NCBI RefSeq assembly: GCF_003182255.1
Contig: NZ_QGTQ01000006.1
Coordinates: forward strand, 142,325-206,324
Direction: 5' to 3'
DNA: 64,000 nucleotides
From: Paenibacillus cellulosilyticus
GTDB taxonomy: Bacteria > Bacillota > Bacilli > Paenibacillales > Paenibacillaceae
In this document: positions 1 through 9,400 of the stretch, one piece after another
Numbering within the stretch: position 1 is the first letter of the stretch
Layout: the number at the start of each line of letters is the position of its first letter
Position numbers and translations under genes: made by a program
Notes under the pieces: model-generated
Databases searched by the model: none
What the model was told of the DNA's origin: nothing
The model's input: only the letters and a program-made list of their open reading frames with translations

Positions 1-1
1 C

Positions 2-1111
2 ACTGGCGCTGATGGGGCACCGGGAGCTACGGGTGCGACCGGCGCTGAAGGTGCGACAGGAGCTGCCGGAGCGACTGGGGCCACTGGCGCTGATGGGGCG
101 CCGGGGGTTGCCGGAGCTACGGGCGCGACCGGTGCTGATGGGGCGCCGGGGGCTGCTGGAGCGACGGGCGCGACTGGCGCTGATGGGGCGACAGGAGCTG
201 CCGGAGCTACCGGGGCCACTGGCGCTGATGGGGCGCCGGGGGCTGATGGGGCGACGGGCGCGACCGGCGCTGATGGCGCTACGGGGGCTGATGGGGCGAC
301 GGGCGCGACCGGCGCTGATGGTGCGCCGGGGGCTGCTGGAGCGACGGGCGCGACCGGCGCTGATGGTGCGCCGGGGGCTGCTGGAGCGACGGGCGCGACC
401 GGCGCTGATGGCGCGCCGGGGGTTGCTGGAGCGACGGGCGCGACCGGCGCTGATGGTGCGCCGGGAGCTGCTGGAGCGACTGGGGCCAGTGGCGCAGATG
501 GTGCGCCGGGGGCTGCCGGAGCGACTGGAGCCACTGGCGCTGATGGTGCGCCGGGGGCTGCTGGAGCTACGGGCGCGACTGGCGCTGATGGTGCGCCGGG
601 TACGGCTGGAGCGACTGGCGCAACAGGTACCACGGGTGTGACTGGTGCTACAGGCACCACAGGTGTAACCGGCACAACGGGGGCGACCGGAGCTACAGGC
701 AGCGCTTTCACCGATGTGCATGCCTTTGCCGCTAATACATCTGGCTCTGCGATCTCCGTCGTGCTTGGCGGTACAAATGTACCTCTTCCGAATGCACAGG
801 TTTTCAATGGCGGTTTCACAATCAATGGTGCTAATGATACGATTACGGTTCCAACCACTGGCACCTATATGATTTCATTCCAGATTAATACGACAGCTTC
901 GCTATTGGTTTCCGCACGCTTACTCGTCAACGGAACTGCAGTTCCTGCTGGCACGATATCGAATGCCGTGTCGGTCACTCAGTTCAACAACGTCGTCGTC
1001 CTCAATTTGACCGCAGGCAATACCGTCACGATTCAGCTATTCGGTTTACTTGGAACTGCAACACTCATTACAGGAGCAGGCGCGGCAGTCACTATCGTCT
1101 TGTTGTCTTAA
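2..1111 (+). CDS. Collagen-like triplet-repeat surface protein, BclA-type (5' end outside window)
   Basis: The frame starting at base 2 is an unbroken Gly-X-Y collagen-like tract to about base 705, then a globular C-terminal domain of about 135 residues ending at TAA 1109-1111. The tract is a 15-residue (45-bp) repeat with the unit [15 protein letters not shown], varied by E, V and D substitutions, and closes with short [11 protein letters not shown] triplets. The C-terminal domain ([15 protein letters not shown]..., ending in small and hydrophobic residues) resembles the jelly-roll domain that trimerises BclA and related exosporium filaments. By family knowledge this would be a trimeric glycosylated fibre on the spore or cell surface; the signal or exosporium-targeting leader lies outside the window. 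GC-rich repeats leave another frame open at 12-641, which is an artefact. Confidence 0.9.
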   Translation, partial: TGADGAPGATGATGAEGATGAAGATGATGADGAPGVAGATGATGADGAPGAAGATGATGADGATGAAGATGATGADGAPGADGATGATGADGATGADGATGATGADGAPGAAGATGATGADGAPGAAGATGATGADGAPGVAGATGATGADGAPGAAGATGASGADGAPGAAGATGATGADGAPGAAGATGATGADGAPGTAGATGATGTTGVTGATGTTGVTGTTGATGATGSAFTDVHAFAANTSGSAISVVLGGTNVPLPNAQVFNGGFTINGANDTITVPTTGTYMISFQINTTASLLVSARLLVNGTAVPAGTISNAVSVTQFNNVVVLNLTAGNTVTIQLFGLLGTATLITGAGAAVTIVLLS

Positions 1112-1127
1112 TCTTATATGAAACGAA

Positions 1128-1175
1128 ACAAGCACGAACTGGATTCCATATGGAATCTCGTTCGTGCTGTTTTTC
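1128..1175. terminator. Bidirectional terminator between collagen-like gene and tetR
   Basis: AGCACGAAC (1131-1139) pairs with GTTCGTGCT (1160-1168); the loop is itself palindromic (GATTCCATATGGAATC). A T-run follows on the plus strand and an A-rich stretch precedes it, so it can serve both convergent genes. Confidence 0.75.
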
Positions 1176-1182
1176 TATCTAT

Positions 1183-1779
1183 TCAATTTGATCTCGCCCT
1201 ATCAACCTTCAACCCATCCATAATGAACTGGATTGCTGTTTGTTTGATCTGCTCGATCTCTTCTTGCGATCTTACTGGTGCGCTCGTGTTCATCTTTAGA
1301 TCGATTTTGGCAGAAAGGCTGATTCCTCGAATGATGAGCAATGTATTCGCTAATGACTCAAAATGAAATACGCCCTGTTCCTTTCCACGCTGTAAGAGCT
1401 CCTCGAGTTTCGCCCACACGGGCTGCACATACGACATTACAATCTCGCTGCGCGAAGAGTGCATGAGCAGCTCTTGGTCTATCATCAAGCTTAGATGGAA
1501 GTCATCGAAGCTCATAGACATCACTTGATCCATCAGGAATTGCAGTCCGGTGAACGGATCCCGAAACATTGCTTCTGCCTGATCGAGCTTTGTGCCCGGG
1601 AAGTACGTCTCGAAGATATGCTGGAACACCTTCTCCTTCCCGCCAAAATAATAGGACACAAGCGAAATATTCGCATTTGCTTTATCGCATATTTGCCGAA
1701 TCGTCGTTCCGTCAAACCCTTGTACCGCGAACAGTTCCTTAGCCGCTAGTAAAATGCGCTGCTTGACATCCTGCTCCAT
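1183..1779 (-). CDS. TetR/AcrR family transcriptional regulator
   Basis: The protein has 198 residues, the usual TetR size. The N-terminal helix-turn-helix is clear at about residues 8-55 (RILLAAKELFAVQGFDGTTI ... ISLVSYYFGGKEKVF). The remaining 140 residues are helical and variable, as in a ligand-binding dimerisation domain. The gene lies 90 bases downstream of the YhgE-like membrane protein on the same strand. A 14-bp element just upstream of its start (1847-1860) is repeated upstream of the membrane protein gene (3074-3087), so it probably represses both. The ligand is not predictable. The ATG is preceded by an AGAGGGAG-type ribosome site. Confidence 0.9.
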   Translation of the reverse strand: MEQDVKQRILLAAKELFAVQGFDGTTIRQICDKANANISLVSYYFGGKEKVFQHIFETYFPGTKLDQAEAMFRDPFTGLQFLMDQVMSMSFDDFHLSLMIDQELLMHSSRSEIVMSYVQPVWAKLEELLQRGKEQGVFHFESLANTLLIIRGISLSAKIDLKMNTSAPVRSQEEIEQIKQTAIQFIMDGLKVDRARSN

Positions 1780-1846
1780 TCGTTACACGACTCCCTCTGC
1801 CTGATTTTATATATGGAAAAGTCTATCATGCTGTAATCTGTTGATC

Positions 1847-1860
1847 AAACGTTTGTTTTA
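1847..1860 (-). promoter_or_regulatory. Candidate TetR operator upstream of tetR
   Basis: AAACGTTTGTTTTA read on the plus strand. It contains the palindrome CAAACGTTTG and differs at two bases from the element at 3074-3087. It lies between the stop of the membrane-protein gene and the start of tetR, as expected for autoregulation. Confidence 0.5.
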
Positions 1861-1869
1861 CTTCGGATA

Positions 1870-3042
1870 CTAGTTGGCAACTACTTCATTAGATGCAGGC
1901 TGTTGAGATCCCACAGAAGCTGGCTGCTTCTTCACCCTCACCTGCAAGAGCACGAATCCAAGTCCTGAGCTAATCGCAACAATGAGGAACAGAATGCCCA
2001 CATCATGCCCCGTCTGAATACCGCCAAAGCCGAGATTGAACAATCCATCTACTGCATACGTTGCAGGCAAGAAATGTCCCAACGACTTGAAGAAGCCGCT
2101 CAGCACCTCGCGTGGAACGATCGTTCCCGATGTAACCAGCTGCAGCGACAGCATCATCATGTTGACGAACATGCCTGCCATTCCAAGCAGAAGCAGGAAC
2201 AGCTGCGAGAAGAACATGAATGTGATCAACGTAAGCATCGTGAACAGCCAGAACAAGAGGAATCCACTTTCCATCTGTCCACCAAGCGCATAGATGAGCG
2301 TTGATCCAACAATCGAGATGATGAATGCAGCCGCGATATTAAGAATGACTCTTACACCAAAATGCTGTCGCGCCGACAATGCCGAGCCTATTGCCATCGT
2401 TACTTGCTGCAGATTCATTGCCATCAGCATCGAGCCAACGAAGCATCCGAGCACGAGCATCATCGGAAGCATTTGATTCTGCATGCCTTGAATCGGGTTG
2501 ATCGTCTCAGTCTCCGCCTCCACTTTCGAGAGCAGCGCTTGTGCTGTCTGGCCCGCTTGTTCCTCAGGCATATTCAACTGCTCCAACACCGCTTGCGTTC
2601 CTTGCAAAATTGTATTGTCTTTCATCTGCTGTGTAATGCGTGCAACCACACTATCCATTACACTCCGCGTCATCTGAGGATTGGATTGATTGACCGTAAA
2701 ATGAATCGTCGCTTTCGAATTCGGCGACGTTAAGCTGCTGCCGAACTCGCTTGGAATCGTCATGATGAGATGCACCTTGCGGCGCTCGAGCTCCGTACGT
2801 GCATCTTCTGCGCTAGGCGTTGTGATCTCGAATGGCAGGTTTCCCTTAAGCTGCTCGATCAGTTGACTGCCGAACTCCCCATCTTCATTCACAACGGCAA
2901 TCTTCAATTGGTCCGTCCGGTTATTGACCCCATCATAAGCAGTCATCCAGCATACGACGAAAATCGTTAGCGCCATCAACGCGACAACCAGCGCGATAAT
3001 CGTCTGGCTTTTGGACAAATAAGCTTTCAATGCATGTTTCAT
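1870..3042 (-). CDS. YhgE/Pip-type ABC-2 family membrane protein
   Basis: About 390 residues. One N-terminal membrane helix (about residues 15-38) is followed by an extracytoplasmic domain of about 160 residues (QLKIAVVNEDGEFGSQLIEQ...), then five to six membrane helices. This is the topology of ABC-2 permease-like YhgE/Pip proteins, which include phage-infection and type VII-associated proteins and putative exporters. I chose the ATG at 3042 because GGGAGG stands seven bases before it; the upstream in-frame start at 3066 would place that ribosome site inside the coding sequence. The partner regulator is the TetR gene downstream, and the transported substrate is unknown. No ATPase gene is adjacent, which is normal for this family. 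Confidence 0.8.
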   Translation of the reverse strand: MKHALKAYLSKSQTIIALVVALMALTIFVVCWMTAYDGVNNRTDQLKIAVVNEDGEFGSQLIEQLKGNLPFEITTPSAEDARTELERRKVHLIMTIPSEFGSSLTSPNSKATIHFTVNQSNPQMTRSVMDSVVARITQQMKDNTILQGTQAVLEQLNMPEEQAGQTAQALLSKVEAETETINPIQGMQNQMLPMMLVLGCFVGSMLMAMNLQQVTMAIGSALSARQHFGVRVILNIAAAFIISIVGSTLIYALGGQMESGFLLFWLFTMLTLITFMFFSQLFLLLLGMAGMFVNMMMLSLQLVTSGTIVPREVLSGFFKSLGHFLPATYAVDGLFNLGFGGIQTGHDVGILFLIVAISSGLGFVLLQVRVKKQPASVGSQQPASNEVVAN

Positions 3043-3073
3043 TTTGAACCCTCCCGTTTCAATCATTCGTTTT

Positions 3074-3087
3074 AAACAATTGTTTTA
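3074..3087 (-). promoter_or_regulatory. Candidate TetR operator upstream of the YhgE-like gene
   Basis: AAACAATTGTTTTA on the plus strand contains the perfect palindrome AAACAATTGTTT. It lies 32-45 bases upstream of the chosen start codon, a normal place for a promoter-overlapping operator, and matches 12 of 14 bases of the site before tetR. Confidence 0.5.
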
Positions 3088-3221
3088 AATTGTTGTTTGA
3101 TTGATAATTTACCACCCATTCCCTTCCAAGTCAACACTTAAAAAATGAAGAGGCATTCCTGTCATCAGTCAGTCACTGTTGCTGCACCCTGGCCGCCTTA
3201 GTTACAAAAAAAAAAGAAAAA

Positions 3222-3245
3222 GAGGCTGACCCAAAAGTAGGTCAG
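3222..3245 (+). repeat. Left terminal inverted repeat of the IS1182 relic
   Basis: Matches the complement of 4173-4195 at most positions, sharing the core GGCTG-N2-C-CAAAAGT. Confidence 0.65.
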
Positions 3246-3262
3246 CTCATTGATAAGCTAGA

Positions 3263-3944
3263 TCAATTATCTACTGCTCCCTTCTTGAGCAAATTATGGG
3301 CAAGCGAAAGCCACCCGACCTCAAGGCTTACTTTTTGCAAGCCTCGAAGCAGAAACCGCCGGAATCCCCGGTTATTCTTTATTTGTCCAAACACACTCTC
3401 CGGTTCGATCATTCGCCTTACTGATAATGCGTAGCCTTCAGTGCTTTATCTTTCGGCCGTTCTTGAAGCTTTGCTTCCAGACGCTCAATGGCTTCGTCGA
3501 GTTTCTCACTTGTGACGGAAGAGGCGTCGCCGCCTAGTTCAGGAAGCGCTTTTCCTTGATATTCTTGTTCTTCGGCAATCTCCGCTGCTTCGATGGCAGC
3601 AAACAATGTCTGTACTTTCTCTTGCAGTTTGGCTTTTTGCTTCACGACGGCTTTACCCCAAACGAAGGTGTACCGATTCGCATTGGCTTCGATCTCTGTA
3701 CCATCGACGAAGTAATGTTCTAGCTTTATGTGAACATTTTGGGATGATAACTGTCTCGGCCACCGCCAGGATAAGCACTGGCGAAGATCTTGTCGTCCAG
3801 CCGATTTACGGCAGCCTTGACGACACGAACGAGGTGATTCGAGGGAATGTCCTCTTCGAGGTCCATTGGCAAGCAGAGTTGGTCCAGGGTATATTGGATG
3901 TACAAGAGAAACAGCTCATTTGGAATGGTTGGTGGTACTTCCAT
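3263..3944 (-). pseudogene. Degenerate IS1182-family transposase
   Basis: Three transposase segments survive in different frames. Segment 1 (3944-3726) carries the N-terminal part (NELFLLYIQYTLDQLCL..., SNHLVRVV..., ending YHPKMFT and a stop). Segment 2 (about 3720-3418) reads HIKLEHYFVDGTEIEANANR, containing the conserved DGT motif, then a coiled-coil-like charged stretch to HYQ stop. Segment 3 (about 3430-3263) is the extreme C-terminus with the last catalytic Glu region (EPESVFGQIKNNRGFRRF) and ends with TGA at 3263-3265. About 60 residues are missing between 1 and 2, and the DDE core between 2 and 3 is deleted. It is clearly non-functional. Confidence 0.8.
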
Positions 3945-4156
3945 TTTACCAAAAGACTGTTTCTTTTTGTCTGTCTAAAACCAAGCCAGCAGCGGAGCAG
4001 ACGAATGATTCTGAAGAAGCGTCAGAGGACGCCTTTGTCAACGGATTGCTACCTTGCAGCGATCTTGATCTTACCCATTCAAAGCAATCCGGTGACAACA
4101 GCGATCGTAAGAACATTCGCTCCGCGCAGCTGCCTTTGCAGCTCATTGAAACACAA

Positions 4157-4197
4157 GGGGCCGTCCCAAAGTCTAATGACTTTTGAGACAGCCCCTT
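4157..4197 (-). repeat. Right IS end, forming a hairpin downstream of the PKS operon
   Basis: GGGGCcGTCcCAAAGTC pairs with GACTTTTGAGACAGCCCC. It is the right terminal inverted repeat region of the IS relic. As it sits 24 bases past the last PKS stop codon it may also end operon transcription, though no T-run follows on the minus strand. Confidence 0.45.
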
Positions 4198-4220
4198 TAC
4201 TGTGCAATCGCTTCTCCCTG

Positions 4221-6476
4221 TTAAGATTTGATCATCTCTAAGAACCTTTCGGATAAATGGTCGGTCAGCAGCCTAATGCTCGAATATTGTTGGATGTCGA
4301 GCATATGAACAGGAAACCCGATATCATTAAGCTTCGCCTCCATTTGAACGGCAAGTAAGGAGTGACCGCCAAGATCAAAGAAATCATCCTCGAGAGATAT
4401 CTCTGATAGGCCGAGCACCTCTTTCCATATGATGCACAACGTCTCTTCAAGCTGTTCACGACTGGTCAGAGGTTCTTCACTGCCGATTGCGTTCAATTTG
4501 CGCTGCCGTTCGCCAAGCAAATCTGTCCTAATCCTATCATCAACTCCGCTATCCGGAAGTTCGAACCAGCAGGAATACGGTTGGAACGGATAAGTTGGGA
4601 GCGGTGTCCTGCTCCGATTCTCTCCTTCATACAGCTGCTCCCAAGGAATCGTCGCTCCGTCAGCGTAGCAGGCTGCAAGCCGCTCCAATAGCTGCCGTTC
4701 CTTACGTTCGGATTTGCGCCAACTGTTGATGAGTCCGGTTACGGTGACAAATAATTCAACCGGCTTAATGCTGTCGATGATTTCTCCGTAAGCGACCCCG
4801 TCGATTTCCGCCACTTGTGCTCCCAGCGACAGCGCCGCCGCGGCGCGCTCCAGCTTCGCGATCATCTCTTCACGGCTGGAAGCGGTAATAGCTAGACGAT
4901 AGTTGTAAAGACCCCTCCCGATATTGGCCGAATAGCATACATCCGCCATCGCAATATGAGGCTTGGCAACGATATAATCCAGCATATTGTTTACATATTG
5001 GGAAAGCGCATGCTTCTCCTGTGCGGACATCGTCAACAGCATCGGCTCATCCGCAGACTCAGCGGATCTATGCTTGGTAGGCGCTTCCTCCAGCACGACA
5101 TGACAGTTCGTGCCGCTGAAGCCAAACGAGCTGACCCCGCATCTTAGCGGGATATCAACCGCAAGACGCTCCCAGCCGCGCAGCTCGTCGTTGACATAAA
5201 GCGGCGAATCCTCGAAACGAATGCTTCGATTCGGTCTGGAGAACGAGAGCGTTGGCGGCAGCTGCTTGTTCGTCAGGCAAAGCGCCGTTTTTATCAGGCT
5301 CGCTATACCGGAAGCGCCGTCGAGATGTCCGATGACACTTTTGACCGACCCGATGCCGCAGAACTGCTTGCGGCTCGTATAACGGCGAAAAGCGCGCGTG
5401 ATTCCGTCAATTTCAATTGGGTCGCCCAGCCTCGTGCCCGTGCCGTGCGCCTCCATATATGTGATCGTCTCGGGATCTACGCCTGCACGTTCCCAAGCAT
5501 CGACAAGCAGCCGCTCCTGCGCAAGTGCGTTAGGCGCGGTCAAGCCGATGGAGCTGCCGTCATGATTGATGGCGCTCCCTTTAATAACCGCATAGATATG
5601 GTCGCCGTCACGCATCGCCTGCTCCAGCGGTTTAAGCAGGATCGCCGCCGAGCCTTCACCCCAAAGCGTGCCGTCGGCTGCATCATCGAACGTTCGCGTT
5701 ATCCCACTGCCGGATTCAATGCCGATTTTGAAATCCTTGTTCACTGGAAGGATATTGAGTTTTATACCGCCAGCAAGCGCGGCGTCGCATTCGCCGTTCA
5801 ACAAGCTCTGACAGGCGGTATGCAGCGCAACCAACGAGGAAGAACAGGACGTATCGATAGCCATGCTTGGGCCGCGCAAGTCAAGCAGATGATTCAGCCT
5901 GCTGGCGATAATTGGCGCGATATTGCCCGGCAACGCAACCGACATCGCTTCCGGATATAACCTTGATAGGATGGTGCCATAGGTCGGCCAGGCATTGTAG
6001 CCGATAAATACGCCGGTCCGGCTGCCGGACAGCTTCTTTCCGCCATAACCCGCATTTTCCAGGGCCGACCAAGCGGTCTGCAGAAAAATCCGCTGCGCCG
6101 GATCCAGCAGCCTGGCCTCGCCTAGCGACATGCGGAAGAATGGATAGTCGAAGCCGTCGATCTCGCTTAAATAACCGGCTTTATCGTAATGACCGCCCTT
6201 TCCAAGCAATTGGTCAGCCATCTGCCTGCGTCTCTCTGGCAGCTCACGGATGCAGGATGTACGTGATATAAGATGGTTCCAGAACATGTCGTAATGATCG
6301 GCCATCGGCAGCTTCAGCGACATGCCGATAATCGCGATGCTGTCTCCCGAGCGGCGTGCGTCAGCTTTCGGCTCCGCTGTCTGTGCGCGCAGCCGCTTGA
6401 CCAGTTGTATGCCGATCTTCGTATCGATGGTGCCGCTGGCGATTTGCTCTAGCACGAATTTCAGCGTATCACTCAT
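4221..6476 (-). CDS. Trans-AT polyketide synthase, KS-ACP (last module)
   Basis: About 751 residues. A short N-terminal docking helix pair (LKFVLEQIASG..., residues 4-30) precedes a complete ketosynthase (about 45-470) with catalytic Cys in DTSCSSS (about residue 209), His in EAHGTGT and His in VIGHLDGASG. The post-KS linker ends in LPTYPFQ. The C-terminal carrier domain has the phosphopantetheine Ser in DLGGHSLL (about residue 705). There is no AT, ketoreductase or thioesterase, so it should add one unit left as a beta-ketone and then depends on another protein for release. The start is taken as the ATG at 6476, which overlaps the previous stop (ATGAGTGA), giving translational coupling; a GTG nine bases earlier is possible. 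It is last in the operon and should be last in the assembly line. Confidence 0.9.
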   Translation of the reverse strand: MSDTLKFVLEQIASGTIDTKIGIQLVKRLRAQTAEPKADARRSGDSIAIIGMSLKLPMADHYDMFWNHLISRTSCIRELPERRRQMADQLLGKGGHYDKAGYLSEIDGFDYPFFRMSLGEARLLDPAQRIFLQTAWSALENAGYGGKKLSGSRTGVFIGYNAWPTYGTILSRLYPEAMSVALPGNIAPIIASRLNHLLDLRGPSMAIDTSCSSSLVALHTACQSLLNGECDAALAGGIKLNILPVNKDFKIGIESGSGITRTFDDAADGTLWGEGSAAILLKPLEQAMRDGDHIYAVIKGSAINHDGSSIGLTAPNALAQERLLVDAWERAGVDPETITYMEAHGTGTRLGDPIEIDGITRAFRRYTSRKQFCGIGSVKSVIGHLDGASGIASLIKTALCLTNKQLPPTLSFSRPNRSIRFEDSPLYVNDELRGWERLAVDIPLRCGVSSFGFSGTNCHVVLEEAPTKHRSAESADEPMLLTMSAQEKHALSQYVNNMLDYIVAKPHIAMADVCYSANIGRGLYNYRLAITASSREEMIAKLERAAAALSLGAQVAEIDGVAYGEIIDSIKPVELFVTVTGLINSWRKSERKERQLLERLAACYADGATIPWEQLYEGENRSRTPLPTYPFQPYSCWFELPDSGVDDRIRTDLLGERQRKLNAIGSEEPLTSREQLEETLCIIWKEVLGLSEISLEDDFFDLGGHSLLAVQMEAKLNDIGFPVHMLDIQQYSSIRLLTDHLSERFLEMIKS

Positions 6477-9400
6477 TGCCCTCACCTGCCCCGCTGCCGT
6501 TTAACGTAGACATCAATCCAGATACAGACAATTCGCCTTTAGCCAGCTGTTCGATCAGCAGCTCGATATCCTCGTATTCTTCATCAGCTGATTTGGGTTC
6601 TCCCGATGCGTTCTCTTCCGTTGTTGCTGCAGCGTAACCGACTTGATGATGCCCTTGCGTCTGCATATCGATATATTCCGCCAGCTTCGCAATAGTAGGG
6701 AATGCAAACAAATCTGGCAGCTGAACGATGCCCGGCCGCTCTTTATCGATGTACGCATGTATCTTGAGAATCATAATCGAGTTGCCGCCAATATCGAAGA
6801 AATTATCGTCCATACGGAATGCCGCATAACCAAGCACCTCCGACCAGGCCGTGCCGACAAGCAGCTCTGTCTCCGTAGCGCTGCCTCCCTTTCCTATCAG
6901 CTGGATCGCCGACTTGGAAGCTTCCGCGCTCTTCTGCGCTGCTGCTTTCGGCTGCTTAAACGCCTCTGCATCCTGATCGTGATCCGCATAATAATCCAAC
7001 ATGCTTAACCGACCGGCAACGAGTTCTGAGAATTGCTCTGCAGTCCGCTTAGGCTGGCCAATGATCGCCTGTGTCAATTCCGAACGAAGGACCTTCACGA
7101 GCGCCTCCATCGCTTCACCGTTGGAAACCGATTGCAGGACGCCACCATTCAAATCCGCTCCGTATGCTACCGCCATCCCCGTCTCGAACCAGCTCGGCCA
7201 ATTCACGCACTTTGTTCCCGAACGTCTCGTGCTTCTTTCTTCACAGAGCGCGTCGAGAAGCGAATTCCCTAGGCTGTAATCAAGTTCGCCAGGAATGCCG
7301 ACAAACGCGGAAATGCTGGAGCTGCACAGGAAGAAATCAAGCGGGTCTTCATTTGTCAGTTCATCCAACAGCAGCGCACCGATTGCTTTCCCTTCCAGCT
7401 GATTCATAATGACGCTGCGCTCCTTCCGAAGCAGCGTACCTTGCGCCGCAAGAGAGCCGGCGCAATGAACGATGCCGCGTATCGCGCCATAATCGCCGCG
7501 AATGCTAGCAAGCGCATCACGAAGGCTGTCTCTGCATGCAACGTCCGCATAATGAACGGAAACGGTTGATCCGCAGCTGCGAATATCCGCCAATGTATGT
7601 TCATCTGGCGGCGTAGTCCGCGTAATGATCGCCACATGCAGAGGTTTCACATCCGCTATAAATTTGGCGATCTCCTGCCCGATGCCACCGCCTCCACCGC
7701 TGATGACATAGACACCGCCTGCACGCAGCGGAAGCTCATTTTCGCGCAAAATATCGTTTGGTTCACCCGAGAATAAAGGTCCGTTCTTAACCGAAGCAAT
7801 TCGGCATACGCGTGCATATTTGTTCCCGCCTCGCAACGCCGAGACTTTGACGCTATTTCGGCTGATAGCCGGATTCGGAAGGCTATTAGTTCCTGCCGAA
7901 TTCTCCGCTGTGGATTGATCGTGTTTGCTGCTACAGCAGCAGATCTCCGCAGCCACGCGTTCAGCCGACGTCGCTGAATCGATATCGATCGACCGAATCC
8001 GAAGATTCGGCGATTCGAGAGGAAGCGTTTCGCACAGTGAATGGAGTAGTCTGCTATCCGGCGATAGACCGACTTCCGTCCCCATAACGGAATAAGCATC
8101 GGTGGTGACAATAACGAGCTCTGGCTGTCGGCTAATCTTGTTAGTGAGCGCTTTGCACAGTTCGATCAGACGGAAGAATCCTTCGTCAAGCCCTTTTCGG
8201 AGCTGCGCTTCGTCCAATGTGCAGTTTTCTCCCGACGAGGCAGCCGTGTAGATAAACACAATCCGTTCAAGTCGGCTTGGATCATGAATCTCGAACAAAC
8301 GCTCATAATCGGAATCGTTGTCATGAAGCAGCTCGATTATTTCATGATTTTGCGAGCCGGCTTCCCCGCTCAAATCATCAATCAGAGATCTGCCGACATG
8401 TTTAGCTTCTTGCAGCGCGTTAACAATTTCCACAGCCCGCACATCTCCGCTATGAAGAATAAGCGTGCGTCTACTAAGCTTGCCATCGACAATATTAGCC
8501 GTATGCATGCTGTTCTGCGAACTCGCTTGCGTACTTGCGATCGAGCTGCCATGTTCGCTAACTCCCGTCATTACGCCGTCTTCTTCAACCGAAACCTCCC
8601 ATCCCATCTCCCATAACGGAATCGGCTGCGAATCAGGGCAATCCATCCAGCAGCGCACCGGTTCAAACGGATACAAAGGCAAGCGCACCTGACGATGCTT
8701 ATGAACAGGATAAACGATGGACCAATCTGTATGCTCCCCCTTAACGAAAGCAGCCGCTAGATCCTTTAAAACCCCTTCGCCCTCAAGCATCGTACCTACG
8801 ATAAGGCCCGCTCCAAGCGTAATTTGGTTATAGTCAGCATCTTCGACCGCCGAGAGCCGCGCAGCAAGCTCCTCCGCATTGGCACCTACAACAAGCAAAC
8901 GATACGGGAAAGCGCTTCGCTCCACATTGGCGGTATAGCAAATATCTTCCATTCGCTCTGTGCTTTGCGAGAGCCACTCGGCAAGCCGATCCGCTTTCTG
9001 ACGAAGCGACCACACACTGTGAGCCGATATAGCAAGAGCATAGAGCGGAGTCGTCATCGCGCCGCCTCCTTCGGCTACGCCTGTCATGTCACAAACAGGC
9101 GCCTCCTCTAGCACGATATGGCAGTTCGTGCCGCTGAAACCGAATGAACTGACGCCGCATCTTCGCGGCTGATCGTCCGACAGCCACGGCTTTGCCGTAT
9201 CGTTCACATAAACAGCAGATTGAATGAACGAGATATTCCGGTTCGGCCGGGCAAAATGTAACGTAGGCGGCAATGTCTTCCGATTCATCGCCATAACCGC
9301 ACGAACGAACCCGGCTAGGCCGGCCGCTCCGATCAGATGCCCGATATTCGGCTTTGCCGAACTAATGGCGCAGAACTGCTTGCGCTCCGTAAACCTCGCG

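Larger units (their letters stand above)
3222..4195 (-). mobile_element. IS1182-family relic, internally deleted
   Basis: The element is bounded by imperfect terminal inverted repeats: one end begins GAGGCTGACCCAAAAGTA (3222 inward), the other GGGGCTGTCTCAAAAGTC (4195 inward, complement). It is 974 bases, against roughly 1.6-1.9 kb for a complete IS1182-type element. It holds only three non-contiguous parts of a transposase gene. It lies directly downstream of the last PKS gene and marks the distal edge of the biosynthetic cluster. It cannot move by itself. Confidence 0.8.

Noticed and set aside
12-641. Open frame rich in Arg and Leu over the collagen repeats
   Set aside because: It is the shifted reading of the 45-bp Gly-X-Y repeat; the real frame continues into a folded C-terminal domain.
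1-705. CRISPR-like regular repeats
   Set aside because: The repeat is coding (Gly-X-Y), contiguous without unique spacers.
3606-4241. Plus-strand open frame of 211 codons
   Set aside because: It lies antisense to the transposase relic, has no ribosome site and no recognisable domain.
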